From: Jejudonia soesokkakensis
GTDB lineage: Bacteria > Bacteroidota > Bacteroidia > Flavobacteriales > Flavobacteriaceae
Length of the DNA stretch: 64,000 nucleotides
Assembly (NCBI RefSeq): GCF_042664795.1
Contig: NZ_JBHTBN010000004.1
Span: forward strand, 1-64,000
Reading direction: 5' to 3'
Of the stretch, positions 51,461 to 60,477 are shown one piece after another. The position numbers were made by a program, and so were the translations under genes. Every line of letters starts with the position of its first letter. Position 1 is the first letter of the stretch. The notes under the pieces are model-generated. The model was not told the DNA's origin. It made no database searches and saw only the letters and a program-made list of their open reading frames with translations.

Positions 51461-53055
51461 TTTGGGATCAACGCTCTTAAATCGTCCAGTGTATTTGCTT
51501 CTTCCTTGGGTTTGTCTTTCCGCCAGCGTAAAATTCGCGGAAACCGTGTGGCAATCCCGCTTTTATGACGGCTGCTTTCAGCGATTCCTTCAAACGCAAT
51601 CTCAAAGACATGATGGGGAGTGACACTTCGTACAGGTCCAAAACGCTCCAACGTATTTTTTTTGATCCAGTTATCTACCTGTCTAAATTCTGCATCGGTC
51701 AATCCGGAATAGGCCTTAGCAAACGTGACAAGTTCACCATTGTCCCACAATCCGAAGGTATAATCTGTGTACAAATTGGCTCTCCTTCCGTGGCCACGCA
51801 TAGCATAGGTCAACACAGCATCGATGGTAAACGGATCTGTTTTCCATTTCCACCAGTCTCCTTTTTTTCTTCCAACGAGATAGGGAGAATCCTTTCGTTT
51901 TAACATTAGGCCTTCACTACGTTTTTCTCTGGAAAGTTCTCGTTCTTTGGCCGCAGCTTCCCAAGTATCAAATTCCATGGTTTCGCTGAGGTAGAGTCCT
52001 ATCGCATCGCAATCACATTCACTAATGAGTTGATCTAAAATCTCTCTTCTTTCTGAAAAAGGCCGTTGCCGAATGTCTTTTCCTTCCCACTCCAGCAAAT
52101 CGTATGCATTTAATATAACCGGAGTTTTTTCGAGTAAGGCTTTGCTCAGATTTTTACGTCCTATTCGTGTTTGAAGGTCATTAAAATTACCAATTTGTTT
52201 CCCTCCAAACGGAAGTATTTCACCGTCTAGTACAGTTCCGTTAGGAATCTTTGATAAAAACCACTGAAACTCGGGATATTTATCGGTTACCAGTTCTTCC
52301 CCACGTGACCAAACAAATACTTCGTCATTTCGAATAATTACCTGACTGCGAATTCCATCCCATTTATGTTCAAAGCTCCAATCTTGAATATTTCCCAACT
52401 CCTCCTGAAAATTATCTTCTACCGCATACGCCAAATAGAAAGGGTAGGGCTTGCTGAGGTAGTCCTCTGGATTCTCCTCAAGTATTAATTTTTGATAGGT
52501 GGTGTTTTGAGGGGTCCAATCGCCCATTAGTTTATAGGCAAGAATATCCTCTTCAATTCCTGCGGATTTTGATAAGGCCCGTGTCATTAATTTTTGGCTC
52601 ACCCCAATTCTAAAACCACCCGTAATGATCTTGTTAAAAACAAAGCGTTCAAAATAGCTAAGCTGTAACCAGTTTTGCTGGAGGTATTGTTTTTTTTCTT
52701 CTTCGGAAAGGGTACGAAGTGTAATAATCTCTTGAATATAGGTAGAGAGCGATTTTTTATTTTTTTTAGAAGCGTTTGTTTTAGGAATAATCAAGGCAAT
52801 GGTTTCGGCCAGGTCGCCTACAATATGGTAGCTTTCTTCAAATAACCATAGCGGAACATTGCTAATTTCTGTAGCCCATTCTCTAAGCAAAGTTGTATTT
52901 ACAGGACGTTTAGGTCTTCGATGTGACAAAATAGCGATAGTCCATAGTTTATCCTCTTCAGAAGCACTATTAAAATAGGCAGTGAGGGCAGCAACCTTTT
53001 CATTTGTTTTATTCGTGCTGTCCAGTTTTTTTATAAGGTTAGCGAAATCTTTCAT
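51457..53055 (-). CDS. ATP-dependent DNA ligase (LigC-like)
   Basis: The 532-residue enzyme has an N-terminal helical domain (residues 1-200), the adenylylation motif KWDGIR with nucleophile Lys231, the motif III segment VLDGEILPF, and GLMLKRKDSPY and WWKWK further on (motifs IV and V). This is the ATP-dependent ligase of the ligase-associated module, distinct from the NAD-dependent LigA. It overlaps both neighbours by 4 nt. Confidence 0.93.
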   Translation of the reverse strand: MKDFANLIKKLDSTNKTNEKVAALTAYFNSASEEDKLWTIAILSHRRPKRPVNTTLLREWATEISNVPLWLFEESYHIVGDLAETIALIIPKTNASKKNKKSLSTYIQEIITLRTLSEEEKKQYLQQNWLQLSYFERFVFNKIITGGFRIGVSQKLMTRALSKSAGIEEDILAYKLMGDWTPQNTTYQKLILEENPEDYLSKPYPFYLAYAVEDNFQEELGNIQDWSFEHKWDGIRSQVIIRNDEVFVWSRGEELVTDKYPEFQWFLSKIPNGTVLDGEILPFGGKQIGNFNDLQTRIGRKNLSKALLEKTPVILNAYDLLEWEGKDIRQRPFSERREILDQLISECDCDAIGLYLSETMEFDTWEAAAKERELSREKRSEGLMLKRKDSPYLVGRKKGDWWKWKTDPFTIDAVLTYAMRGHGRRANLYTDYTFGLWDNGELVTFAKAYSGLTDAEFRQVDNWIKKNTLERFGPVRSVTPHHVFEIAFEGIAESSRHKSGIATRFPRILRWRKDKPKEEANTLDDLRALIPK

Positions 53056-54080
53056 ACGTCTTCCTCCGCTTCTTTTTTTGAACTTTCACTTCCCTCTTCT
53101 TCGTACTGTGTTTTTTCGGTTCGGGCGTCCAGTCCCATTTCTTCTCTAAGATATCTGGAAAAAATTTCGGTATACCCGTGAGTCGCGATCACTTTCTCGC
53201 AGCCTGTTTCTTTGACCGTAGATAGTAGCCCGTCCCAATCGGAATGGTCGCTTAATACAAATCCGCGGTCGATGGCACGTCTTCGTCTGGCACCTCTAAA
53301 GGTCATCCAGCCACTGGCATTTGCAGTGACATAGGGAACCATTTTCCGAATCCAAGTGCCTCCATGAGCACTGGGAGGAGCCAGGACGATATTCCCTAAC
53401 AATTCTTCTTTTTTGGTGTCTCTGGTAATTCGGGTAGTTTCATGAAATTGATAGTTGCTTCGGAGTACATCGGTCATATTTTCGATTGCTCCATGCGTAT
53501 ATATTTTGCCTATGGATGGGTCAAGATGTTTCAGTAATCGCTGTGCCTTTCCGAGGGAATATCCAAAGAGGACAGATGTTTTATGTTCGGCTTGATTGGC
53601 AGCCCACCAGTTGTTGATGTCCTTAAATACTTCAGCTTGCGGAGTCCATGTAAAGGCCGGAAGGCCGAAGGTGCATTCGGTTATAAATGTATTGCATTTT
53701 ACAAGTTCAAAAGGTTCTGCAATGCCGTCATTTTCAGTTTTAAAATCACCAGTAAAAACCCAAACTTCCCCTTTGTATTCGACACGAACCTGACTCGAAG
53801 CTACAATATGACCTGCAGGATGTAAAGAAAAAGTGACCCCGTTGATGGTAAATGTTTCGCCCCAGTTCTTTCCGGTTACGATTATTTCTCCCAATCGATG
53901 TTTTATGATAGGCACATTGTTTGTGTGGGTGATGTATTGTTTGTGTCCCCAGCGACTATGATCTGCGTGTCCATGTGTGACGATGCATTTGTCAACAGGT
54001 TTCCATGCATCAATGTATACATCTGCCTGTTTACAATAGATGCCTTTACTGTTAAAAATGAGTAGGGGAGTTTTTGACAT
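53052..54080 (-). CDS. Ligase-associated metallo-beta-lactamase exonuclease
   Basis: The 342-residue protein has the MBL metal motif HGHADH (36-41), the GDFKTE segment near 125, and the beta-CASP region (FITECTFGLPAFTWTP, SDHSDWDGLL, ATHGYTEIF). It is the exonuclease of the ligase-associated DNA damage response module and the first gene of the six-gene operon. The C-terminal 20 residues are acidic and Glu/Lys-rich. No exact TAnnTTTG promoter was found just upstream. Confidence 0.9.
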   Translation of the reverse strand: MSKTPLLIFNSKGIYCKQADVYIDAWKPVDKCIVTHGHADHSRWGHKQYITHTNNVPIIKHRLGEIIVTGKNWGETFTINGVTFSLHPAGHIVASSQVRVEYKGEVWVFTGDFKTENDGIAEPFELVKCNTFITECTFGLPAFTWTPQAEVFKDINNWWAANQAEHKTSVLFGYSLGKAQRLLKHLDPSIGKIYTHGAIENMTDVLRSNYQFHETTRITRDTKKEELLGNIVLAPPSAHGGTWIRKMVPYVTANASGWMTFRGARRRRAIDRGFVLSDHSDWDGLLSTVKETGCEKVIATHGYTEIFSRYLREEMGLDARTEKTQYEEEGSESSKKEAEEDV

Positions 54081-54217
54081 GTTTGAAGTTTTCAGAATAA
54101 AATTAAACGTTTTTGATTTGTATTACGGCGCCATTAAGAAAAGTTTAATGGATTATATCTTTAAAAAGAATAGCAAAATATTCTGAAGCTTTCTTCGGAA
54201 TTTTTTTACACATAGAT

Positions 54218-54225
54218 TATATTTG
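54218..54225 (+). promoter_or_regulatory. -7 promoter element TATATTTG for the TerB-like gene
   Basis: Exact TAnnTTTG, 17 nt before the ATG. Confidence 0.6.
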
Positions 54226-54242
54226 TACTCTAAATTTATACT

Positions 54243-54668
54243 ATGTCTTTTACAGATTTATTTGAGAGTGGAGAACACCAGAGAAATGTAGGTCATTTTG
54301 CATCGATAGCGAGCATGGCTGCAGTAGATGGAGAACTCAATGCGGAAGAGGAAAAAATGCTTCGCAGATTTGCAAGAAAACTAGATATCGCTGAAAGTGA
54401 ATATGAGGAGATCTTAAAAAATCCAACAAAGTATCCTATTAATCCGCCAAATGATGCAGACAGAAGGTTAGAGCGTATGCATGATCTTTTTGAAATGATT
54501 TTTGCAGATCATGAGATTGATGATCACGAGCGCTTTTTAATTGAGAAATATGCGATTGGACTAGGCTATACGGCCGAACTTGCTTCAAAGTTGATCAAAC
54601 GTTCTATTGAAATCTATCAGGGAGGACTTGATATGGAAGATTACAGGTACCTGTTGAACAAGAAATAA
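54243..54668 (+). CDS. TerB-family protein
   Basis: The 141-residue all-helical protein has the TerB pattern: ASIASMAAVDGELNAEEEKMLRRFARKLDI (about 22-51) and MIFADHEIDDHERFLIEKYAIGLGY (about 82-106), each with the acidic DG(E) or DHEIDDHE metal-binding-type helix-turn. TerB proteins are linked to tellurite resistance and membrane stress, but stand-alone ones are unassigned. It is monocistronic, with its own promoter and terminator. Confidence 0.85.
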   Translation: MSFTDLFESGEHQRNVGHFASIASMAAVDGELNAEEEKMLRRFARKLDIAESEYEEILKNPTKYPINPPNDADRRLERMHDLFEMIFADHEIDDHERFLIEKYAIGLGYTAELASKLIKRSIEIYQGGLDMEDYRYLLNKK

Positions 54669-54692
54669 GCTGTTTAAATAATACTACTGAAG

Positions 54693-54725
54693 GAGCTTTT
54701 CAAGATTATTGAAAAGCTCTTTTTT
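54693..54725 (+). terminator. Terminator between the TerB-like gene and fbp
   Basis: GAGCTTTTCAA and TTGAAAAGCTC form a perfect 11-bp stem around GATTA, followed by seven T residues. Confidence 0.9.
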
Positions 54726-54741
54726 ATGGTAACAGGTTGCA

Positions 54742-55746
54742 TTATGCTTTTTGCATAAATTCTTCTGCTTTTTCGACCATGTTCTTACTGCCACAGAAAA
54801 AAGGGACACGTTGGTGTAGCGCAGTAGGTTGAATATCCAGGATGCGTTGGCTTCCATCACTAGCTTTCCCACCGCCCTGTTCTGCTAAATACGCCATAGG
54901 ATTGCATTCATATAATAATCTTAGTTTACCGTTAGGATCTTTTGAGGTATTTGGGTAGATATAAATTCCGCCTTTAATCATATTTCTATGAAAGTCTGAA
55001 ACCAGAGAACCAATATATCTCGAAGTGTAAGGTCTGTCACCTTCCTCTGCCTGGCAATATTTAATATAATTTTTTACGCCCTGCGGAAAGTGCACATAGT
55101 TTCCTTCATTTACCGAATAAATATGACCATCTTCTGGAAATTTCATATTAGGATGAGATAGATAGTATGTTCCAATGGCAGGATTCAAGGTAAATCCATT
55201 CACTCCGTGTCCTGTCGAATACACGATCATGGTTGAGGTTCCATAGACAATATAACCAGCAGCTACCTGCCTATTTCCCGGCTGTAGAAAATCTTCTAAC
55301 GTGACTGGAGTACCTTCAGGAGTAACTCTTCTATAGACGGAAAAGATAGTACCTACCGAAACATTTACATCGATATTGCTGGAACCGTCTAGCGGGTCTA
55401 TTAATACGATATACTTATTATCGTTCTTTTTGTTGCGTCCCTGAATAGTAATAAAATCGTCTTCTTCTTCCGAAGCAATACCACAAACAATTTCTCTGTT
55501 GGTAAGTGTTTTTATAAAAGCCTCATTGGCATACACATCTAATTTTTGCTGGTCTTCCCCTTGAATATTGGTGTCGCCTGCAGCTCCCAAAATATCAACC
55601 AGACCTGCTTTGTTTACTTCATGGTTTACCACTTTTGCGGCCAGTCGTATAGAATTGATCAGCCTCGAAAGTTCGCCAGAGGAGTATTTAAATTCACTTT
55701 GATTCTCGATGATAAATTCGCCTAGTGTCTGATTTTTTTTAGCCAT
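54742..55746 (-). CDS. fbp: Fructose-1,6-bisphosphatase class I
   Basis: Fbp removes the C1 phosphate of fructose-1,6-bisphosphate, the irreversible step of gluconeogenesis. The 334-residue protein has DILGAAGDTNIQGE near 51-64, the metal-binding SEEEDD at 92-97, DPLDGSSNIDVNVSVGTIF at 117-135 and the substrate region RYIGSLVSDFHRNMIKGGIYIYP. I chose MAKKNQ; a longer frame would cross the divergent GNAT start region. Confidence 0.95.
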   Translation of the reverse strand: MAKKNQTLGEFIIENQSEFKYSSGELSRLINSIRLAAKVVNHEVNKAGLVDILGAAGDTNIQGEDQQKLDVYANEAFIKTLTNREIVCGIASEEEDDFITIQGRNKKNDNKYIVLIDPLDGSSNIDVNVSVGTIFSVYRRVTPEGTPVTLEDFLQPGNRQVAAGYIVYGTSTMIVYSTGHGVNGFTLNPAIGTYYLSHPNMKFPEDGHIYSVNEGNYVHFPQGVKNYIKYCQAEEGDRPYTSRYIGSLVSDFHRNMIKGGIYIYPNTSKDPNGKLRLLYECNPMAYLAEQGGGKASDGSQRILDIQPTALHQRVPFFCGSKNMVEKAEEFMQKA

Positions 55747-55813
55747 GTAGTTGTGTTGTCGTGAATTTGCTGTAAATATCGGGATTTTTAAGAAATACGA
55801 CCGATATTTGTAG

Positions 55814-55827
55814 GGTAAACTTTTACC
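55814..55827. promoter_or_regulatory. 14-bp inverted repeat abutting the GNAT start codon
   Basis: GGTAAACTTTTACC has perfect 6-bp arms around two bases and ends directly at the ATG. A local regulator site or small structure is possible; nothing further is supported. Confidence 0.35.
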
Positions 55828-56304
55828 ATGGATATACATATAAGGAAAGCCACAAAAGCCGATATGCCTCGTGTTTTAGAACTTATTACAGAACTCGCGG
55901 TCTATGAAAAAGAACCCGATGGCGTAAAAATAAAAGTAGACACACTTGAAAAAGAGGGCTTTGGTGCAGATCCCCTTTTTACTTGTTTTGTAGCAGAAGT
56001 TAAAGGAATTGTTGAAGGTATAGCTATAGTGTATGATGTTTTTTCTACATGGAGAGGACGTGCTGTACATCTGGAAGATCTTATTGTGACTCAATCTATG
56101 CGTGGCAAAGGAATAGGCTTAAAGTTATATTCAAAAGTAATGCAGTATGCCCATGAGAGAGGCATTGTTGCAGTAAAATGGATTGTGCTGGACTGGAATA
56201 AACCAGCCATTGACTTTTATGAAAAGTCTGGAGCCATTTTTTACAAGGATTGGTATATCGCCATTATGGAAGAGGAAGGGTTGGCGCAGTTTATAGATAA
56301 GTAA
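55828..56304 (+). CDS. GNAT-family N-acetyltransferase
   Basis: The 158-residue protein is a compact GNAT enzyme with IRKATKADMPRVLELITEL, CFVAEVKGIVEGIAIVYDVFS, the acetyl-CoA loop MRGKGIGLKLYSKV and VLDWNKPAIDFYEKSGA. It resembles the diamine/spermidine N-acetyltransferase-like group, but the substrate is unproven. The aspartate kinase gene follows 39 nt downstream; a shared transcript is possible. Confidence 0.88.
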   Translation: MDIHIRKATKADMPRVLELITELAVYEKEPDGVKIKVDTLEKEGFGADPLFTCFVAEVKGIVEGIAIVYDVFSTWRGRAVHLEDLIVTQSMRGKGIGLKLYSKVMQYAHERGIVAVKWIVLDWNKPAIDFYEKSGAIFYKDWYIAIMEEEGLAQFIDK

Positions 56305-56323
56305 AGTTTTAATTTAAAAGATA

Positions 56324-56337
56324 CCCACCTTCGTGGG
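56324..56337 (+). other. Start-proximal CTNC hairpin before the aspartate kinase gene
   Basis: CCCAC-CTTC-GTGGG forms a 5-bp stem ending 6 nt before the ATG. The trailing GGGCA is shared with the hairpin before the FAD reductase gene. Confidence 0.6.
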
Positions 56338-56343
56338 CATTGT

Positions 56344-57600
56344 ATGAAAGTATTCAAATTTGGTGGAGCATCGGTTAAGGATGCAGAAGGAGTCAAAAAT
56401 CTGGTGGCTGTTTTAGAAAAAACAGGAGAAAAAAATCTGGTTGTAGTTGTGTCGGCTATGGGTAAAATGACCAATGCACTTGAAGGAGTCATTACCCATT
56501 ATTTTAAGGATAAAACTCAGGTAGCTTCAGCAATTACCGAAATTTATGAATACCATCATGTTATTTTAAACGGTCTATTTCAAAATACGGCTCATCCAAT
56601 TTTTAAAAAACTAAAAGATTTTATTATTGAACTTTCTCAATTTTTAGATACTACCAAATCTTCAAATCACTCTTACATTTATGATCAGGTGGTTGGATAT
56701 GGAGAATTGATTTCTACGACCATAGTTTCCGAATATCTTTCAGAAAATAATATAAAAAACACCTGGTTGGATGTACGTAGTTGTATCAAAACAGATGCAA
56801 GTTATCGTGATGCCAGAGTGGATTGGGAGCAAACCCAACAACTTATTTTAGGGACAGTTGAGACCAAGGGAATTACGATTACTCAGGGATTTTTAGGTTC
56901 TGAAACCACCAATAATTTCACAACGACCTTAGGACGCGAAGGAAGTGATTATACGGCCGGGATCTTTGCGTATTGTTTAAATGCAGACAGTGTGACGATA
57001 TGGAAAGACGTCCCCGGGGTTTTGAATGCTGATCCGAGGTATTTTTCAAAAACAACTTTACTTCATCATATTTCTTATAGAGAAGCGATCGAACTTGCAT
57101 TTTACGGAGCTTCTGTAATTCATCCTAAGACCTTACAACCGTTACAACGAAAGGAAATCCCTTTATATGTAAAATCGTTTTTAAATCCGTTAAACGATGG
57201 AACTTGTGTGGGCAAGGGTGTGACTCTGGATCCTTTAACATCTTGTTTTATTTTAAAACAGGAGCTTATTTTGATTTCGTTGTCCTCACTAGATTTTAGT
57301 TTTATGATGGAAGATAACATTGGCGATGTGTTTAAATGGCTGCATGAATATAAAATGAAGGTAGAGTTGATACAGAATTCTGCCATTAGTTTTTCTGTTT
57401 GTGTATATGACAAATACAACAATTTAGAAGCACTACTTAATAAACTGCGTTCTGTTTTTAAAGTGAAATGGAATGAAAATGTCACATTGTTTACGATTCG
57501 GCATGCCACTAAAAAAGGAATTAAAGCATTAACCGAGGGAAAAACTGTACTAGTGAAGCAAGAAAGTCGTGAAACTGTTCAGCTGGTAACAAAGCAGTAA
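56344..57600 (+). CDS. Aspartate kinase (monofunctional)
   Basis: Aspartate kinase phosphorylates L-aspartate at the start of the Lys/Met/Thr pathway. The 418-residue protein has KFGGASV at residues 5-11 (usual KFGGTSV), VVVVSAMGKMTN near 37, TTLGREGSDYTAGIFA near 197-212 and SVIHPKTLQPL near 258. The C-terminal region (residues about 310-410) is ACT-like. It is not fused to homoserine dehydrogenase. It has a start-proximal hairpin and precedes the acyltransferase gene. Confidence 0.9.
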   Translation: MKVFKFGGASVKDAEGVKNLVAVLEKTGEKNLVVVVSAMGKMTNALEGVITHYFKDKTQVASAITEIYEYHHVILNGLFQNTAHPIFKKLKDFIIELSQFLDTTKSSNHSYIYDQVVGYGELISTTIVSEYLSENNIKNTWLDVRSCIKTDASYRDARVDWEQTQQLILGTVETKGITITQGFLGSETTNNFTTTLGREGSDYTAGIFAYCLNADSVTIWKDVPGVLNADPRYFSKTTLLHHISYREAIELAFYGASVIHPKTLQPLQRKEIPLYVKSFLNPLNDGTCVGKGVTLDPLTSCFILKQELILISLSSLDFSFMMEDNIGDVFKWLHEYKMKVELIQNSAISFSVCVYDKYNNLEALLNKLRSVFKVKWNENVTLFTIRHATKKGIKALTEGKTVLVKQESRETVQLVTKQ

Positions 57601-57616
57601 TCTTATAGTCTTTGTT

Positions 57617-57624
57617 TATATTTG
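57617..57624 (+). promoter_or_regulatory. -7 promoter element TATATTTG for the acyltransferase gene
   Basis: Exact TAnnTTTG, 23 nt before the ATG at 57648 and inside an upstream TTG extension, which decides the start. Confidence 0.55.
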
Positions 57625-57647
57625 TAAAAACACCACCTCAAACAATT

Positions 57648-59465
57648 ATGGGACTTGTCAACGCTAAAGAGATTGCCAAAGCTATAAAAGTCGATAAATT
57701 TGGCTTTTTAGGCACTTTTATGGGTTGGTCTTTAATGAAAGTCCTTAATATTTCTACGTGCAATAAAATATACAACCGGAATAAACATTTAAGCGGACTC
57801 GAATTTATCAACGCTTTGCTGGATGAATTTGAAGTTGATTTTGAAATTCCTGAAGAAGATCTAAAACGAATCCCTAAAACAGGCGGATTCATTACCATTT
57901 CTAATCATCCCTTGGGTGGAATAGATGGTATTTTATTACTAAAAATTTTACTCGAAAAAAGAGAGGATTTCAAGATCATTGCGAACTTTTTGTTACATCG
58001 TATCGAGCCGTTAAAGCCTTATGTGATGCCAGTAAATCCTTTTGAAGAACACAAGGAAGCACAAAATAGTGTTACGGGCTTTAAAGCCGCATTAACACAT
58101 TTACGTGACGGCCATCCACTCGGAATTTTCCCTGCAGGTGAAGTTTCTACACAGAAGGATGATAAAATTATGGTTGATAAACCATGGGAACCTGCCGCAA
58201 TGAAGCTGGTAAAAAGGGCTGGTGTTCCGGTCATTCCAATTTATTTCCACGGAAGAAACAGCAAATCATTTTATCGCTGGGCAAAAGTGAGTGACACGTT
58301 GCGTACAGCAAAATTACCAAGTGAATTGTTGACTCAAAAAGAACGAACCTTGAAAGTTCGTATTGGAAATCCAATTTCAGTTGCCGATCAGCAGGAACAT
58401 GAAAGCCTTGAAGCCTACACTGCTTTTCTTCGGAAAAAGACGTATGTGTTAGCGAATCCCTTTCAGAAAAAGAAATTACTAGAAAATATTCCTACTACCC
58501 TAAAAATACCAAAACCGGTTAGGAAAATTGTAGGCGCAGTATCGGTTGAGGCTATGGAAGCAGAAATTGCTTTGCTTCGGAAAAATGATAAACGATTGCT
58601 AGAAAGTAAAAATTATGAAGTCTTTTTGGCTGAAGCTGCTACAATCCCAAACATCCTTGCCGAAATAGGACGCTTACGTGAAATTACTTTTAGAGCGGTT
58701 GGTGAAGGAACCAACAATGCTACAGACCTAGATAGTTTTGACAACCATTATCACCATATGTTTTTATGGGATAATGAAGCTCGAAAAATGGCAGGAGCGT
58801 ATCGAATGGGCTTAGGATCTCAAATCTTTGCGAAGTATGGTATTGATGGATTTTACCTTCAGGATCTTTTCAGGTTTGAACCAGAGTTATTTGATATGAT
58901 GAGTAAATCTATTGAGATGGGACGTGCTTTTATCATCAACGAATATCAATTGCGTCCTATGCCTTTATTTTTGCTCTGGAAGGGAATTGTTCATACGACC
59001 CTTCGATATCCTGAGCATCGCTTTTTAATTGGAGGCGTAAGTATTAGCAATAAATTTTCAGACTTTTCAAAATCGTTAATGATTGAATTTATGAAGTCTA
59101 ACTATTATGATCCGTGGGTAGCGCAATATATCAATCCGAAGAAAGAATATAAAGTAAAATTAAAGGACGCTGACAAAGACTTTATTTTTGATGAAAGTGA
59201 AGCCGATTTAAACAAGTTTGACAAGCTCATTGATGAAGTAGAACCTGGAGCACTCAGGTTACCTGTGTTAATTAAAAAATATATCAAACAGAATGCAAAA
59301 GTGGTAGCGTTTAACGTAGATCCCTTGTTTAACAATGCCGTGGATGGATTAATGTACATACGTATTGCCGACTTGCCCGAAAGTACTGTAAAGCCAGTCA
59401 TGGAGGAGTTTCAAGCAGAGTTAGAACGAAAGTATGCCAACGGGAAAAAAGACGAGGAAGAATAG
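57648..59465 (+). CDS. Bifunctional acyltransferase, OlsF-like (aminolipid synthesis)
   Basis: The 605-residue protein joins two acyltransferase domains. Residues about 70-270 are PlsC-like: SNHPLGGIDG (His87, Asp93), PVNPFEEH and FPAGEVS (161-167). Residues about 330-560 are OlsB/GNAT-like (REITFRAVGEGTNN, HHMFLWDNEARKMAGAYRMG, MSKSIEMGRAFI). This order matches OlsF, which makes ornithine lipids by N- and O-acylation; in Bacteroidota related proteins make glycine lipids. Which head group is used here is unknown. It diverges little from aspartate kinase, with its own promoter, and its stop is 2 nt from that of yitT. Confidence 0.85.
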   Translation: MGLVNAKEIAKAIKVDKFGFLGTFMGWSLMKVLNISTCNKIYNRNKHLSGLEFINALLDEFEVDFEIPEEDLKRIPKTGGFITISNHPLGGIDGILLLKILLEKREDFKIIANFLLHRIEPLKPYVMPVNPFEEHKEAQNSVTGFKAALTHLRDGHPLGIFPAGEVSTQKDDKIMVDKPWEPAAMKLVKRAGVPVIPIYFHGRNSKSFYRWAKVSDTLRTAKLPSELLTQKERTLKVRIGNPISVADQQEHESLEAYTAFLRKKTYVLANPFQKKKLLENIPTTLKIPKPVRKIVGAVSVEAMEAEIALLRKNDKRLLESKNYEVFLAEAATIPNILAEIGRLREITFRAVGEGTNNATDLDSFDNHYHHMFLWDNEARKMAGAYRMGLGSQIFAKYGIDGFYLQDLFRFEPELFDMMSKSIEMGRAFIINEYQLRPMPLFLLWKGIVHTTLRYPEHRFLIGGVSISNKFSDFSKSLMIEFMKSNYYDPWVAQYINPKKEYKVKLKDADKDFIFDESEADLNKFDKLIDEVEPGALRLPVLIKKYIKQNAKVVAFNVDPLFNNAVDGLMYIRIADLPESTVKPVMEEFQAELERKYANGKKDEEE

Positions 59466-59467
59466 TC

Positions 59468-60433
59468 TTATTTTAGATGCCTCTTTTTAATCATACCTCC
59501 TTTTGCATCTTTGATACTGTGCATTACAATAAAAGCATTAGAGTCCACTTTATCAATTTCGGTATGAAGTTTAGCAAGTTCCAAACGAGTAATTACTGTG
59601 TAAATAATATCGGTTTCTAATAATTTCTCGCCTCGTTTTCCAAAACCACGTTTTCCGTTATAAATGGTACAGCCTCTTCCCATTTTATCTATGATAGCCA
59701 CCCTTATTTCTTCACTAAAATCTGAAACAATAGTAACACCAACATATTCTTCAATACCAGACACTACAAAATCTACTGTTTTAGAGGCTGCTAAATAGGT
59801 TAGCATAGCGTAGAGCGCAACCTCCACAGAGAATGTATACGCCCCCACACTAAATATAATGACGTTAAATACTAGGATTACATCTCCAATGGTAAGGTGT
59901 GTCTTTCGGCTAATAAAGATCGCCAGTACTTCTGTGCCATCGATAACTGCACCTCCTCTAATGGCCAATCCAATTCCAGCCCCTAGAAAAAAGCCTCCAA
60001 AAACAGCAATGAGTAATTTATCATCTGTTATGGGAGGAATATGAATAAAATGAACTAACACAGCAAGCAGTAAAATTGCTATAAAACTTCGCAATGCAAA
60101 GTTTTTTCCTATGGTCGAGTAGGCCAAAAAGACAAAAGGTAAATTAATGGTAACCAGCAAAATGGATAAAGAGATGCCAGAAAATTCGGTTACAATTAAC
60201 GAGATTCCCGTTACGCCACCATCAATAAAACTATTAGGTAATAAAAATCCATTAAGGCCAATGGAAGCAGAGAAGATTCCAAAACAAATAAGGGCAGAAT
60301 CTTTTGCTAGGTGAGAAAGTTCAACCTTAGTTTCTTTAAAAATTCGCTCACGGGATTTCTTCGTGCGAACATTAGGCTTATCTAACTTACGTTTAGCCGC
60401 TTGCGCTATGATATATTGAAAGAGGTGTAACAA
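59468..60433 (-). CDS. YitT-family membrane protein with DUF2179 domain
   Basis: The 321-residue protein has about five or six membrane helices from residue 45 to 220, with GGVTGISLIVTEFSG and GGAVIDGTEVLAIFISRKT, both typical of YitT, and a cytoplasmic C-terminal DUF2179 domain (YTVITRLELAKLHTEIDKVDSNAFIVMHSI). Function is unknown, possibly transport. The only plausible start codon is TTG; an in-frame stop lies three codons upstream and no ATG occurs before the first helix. Confidence 0.85.
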   Translation of the reverse strand: MLHLFQYIIAQAAKRKLDKPNVRTKKSRERIFKETKVELSHLAKDSALICFGIFSASIGLNGFLLPNSFIDGGVTGISLIVTEFSGISLSILLVTINLPFVFLAYSTIGKNFALRSFIAILLLAVLVHFIHIPPITDDKLLIAVFGGFFLGAGIGLAIRGGAVIDGTEVLAIFISRKTHLTIGDVILVFNVIIFSVGAYTFSVEVALYAMLTYLAASKTVDFVVSGIEEYVGVTIVSDFSEEIRVAIIDKMGRGCTIYNGKRGFGKRGEKLLETDIIYTVITRLELAKLHTEIDKVDSNAFIVMHSIKDAKGGMIKKRHLK

Positions 60434-60477
60434 ACTATTTTCTTACGAAACTACAAATAATTTAAGGATAAAAAGTA

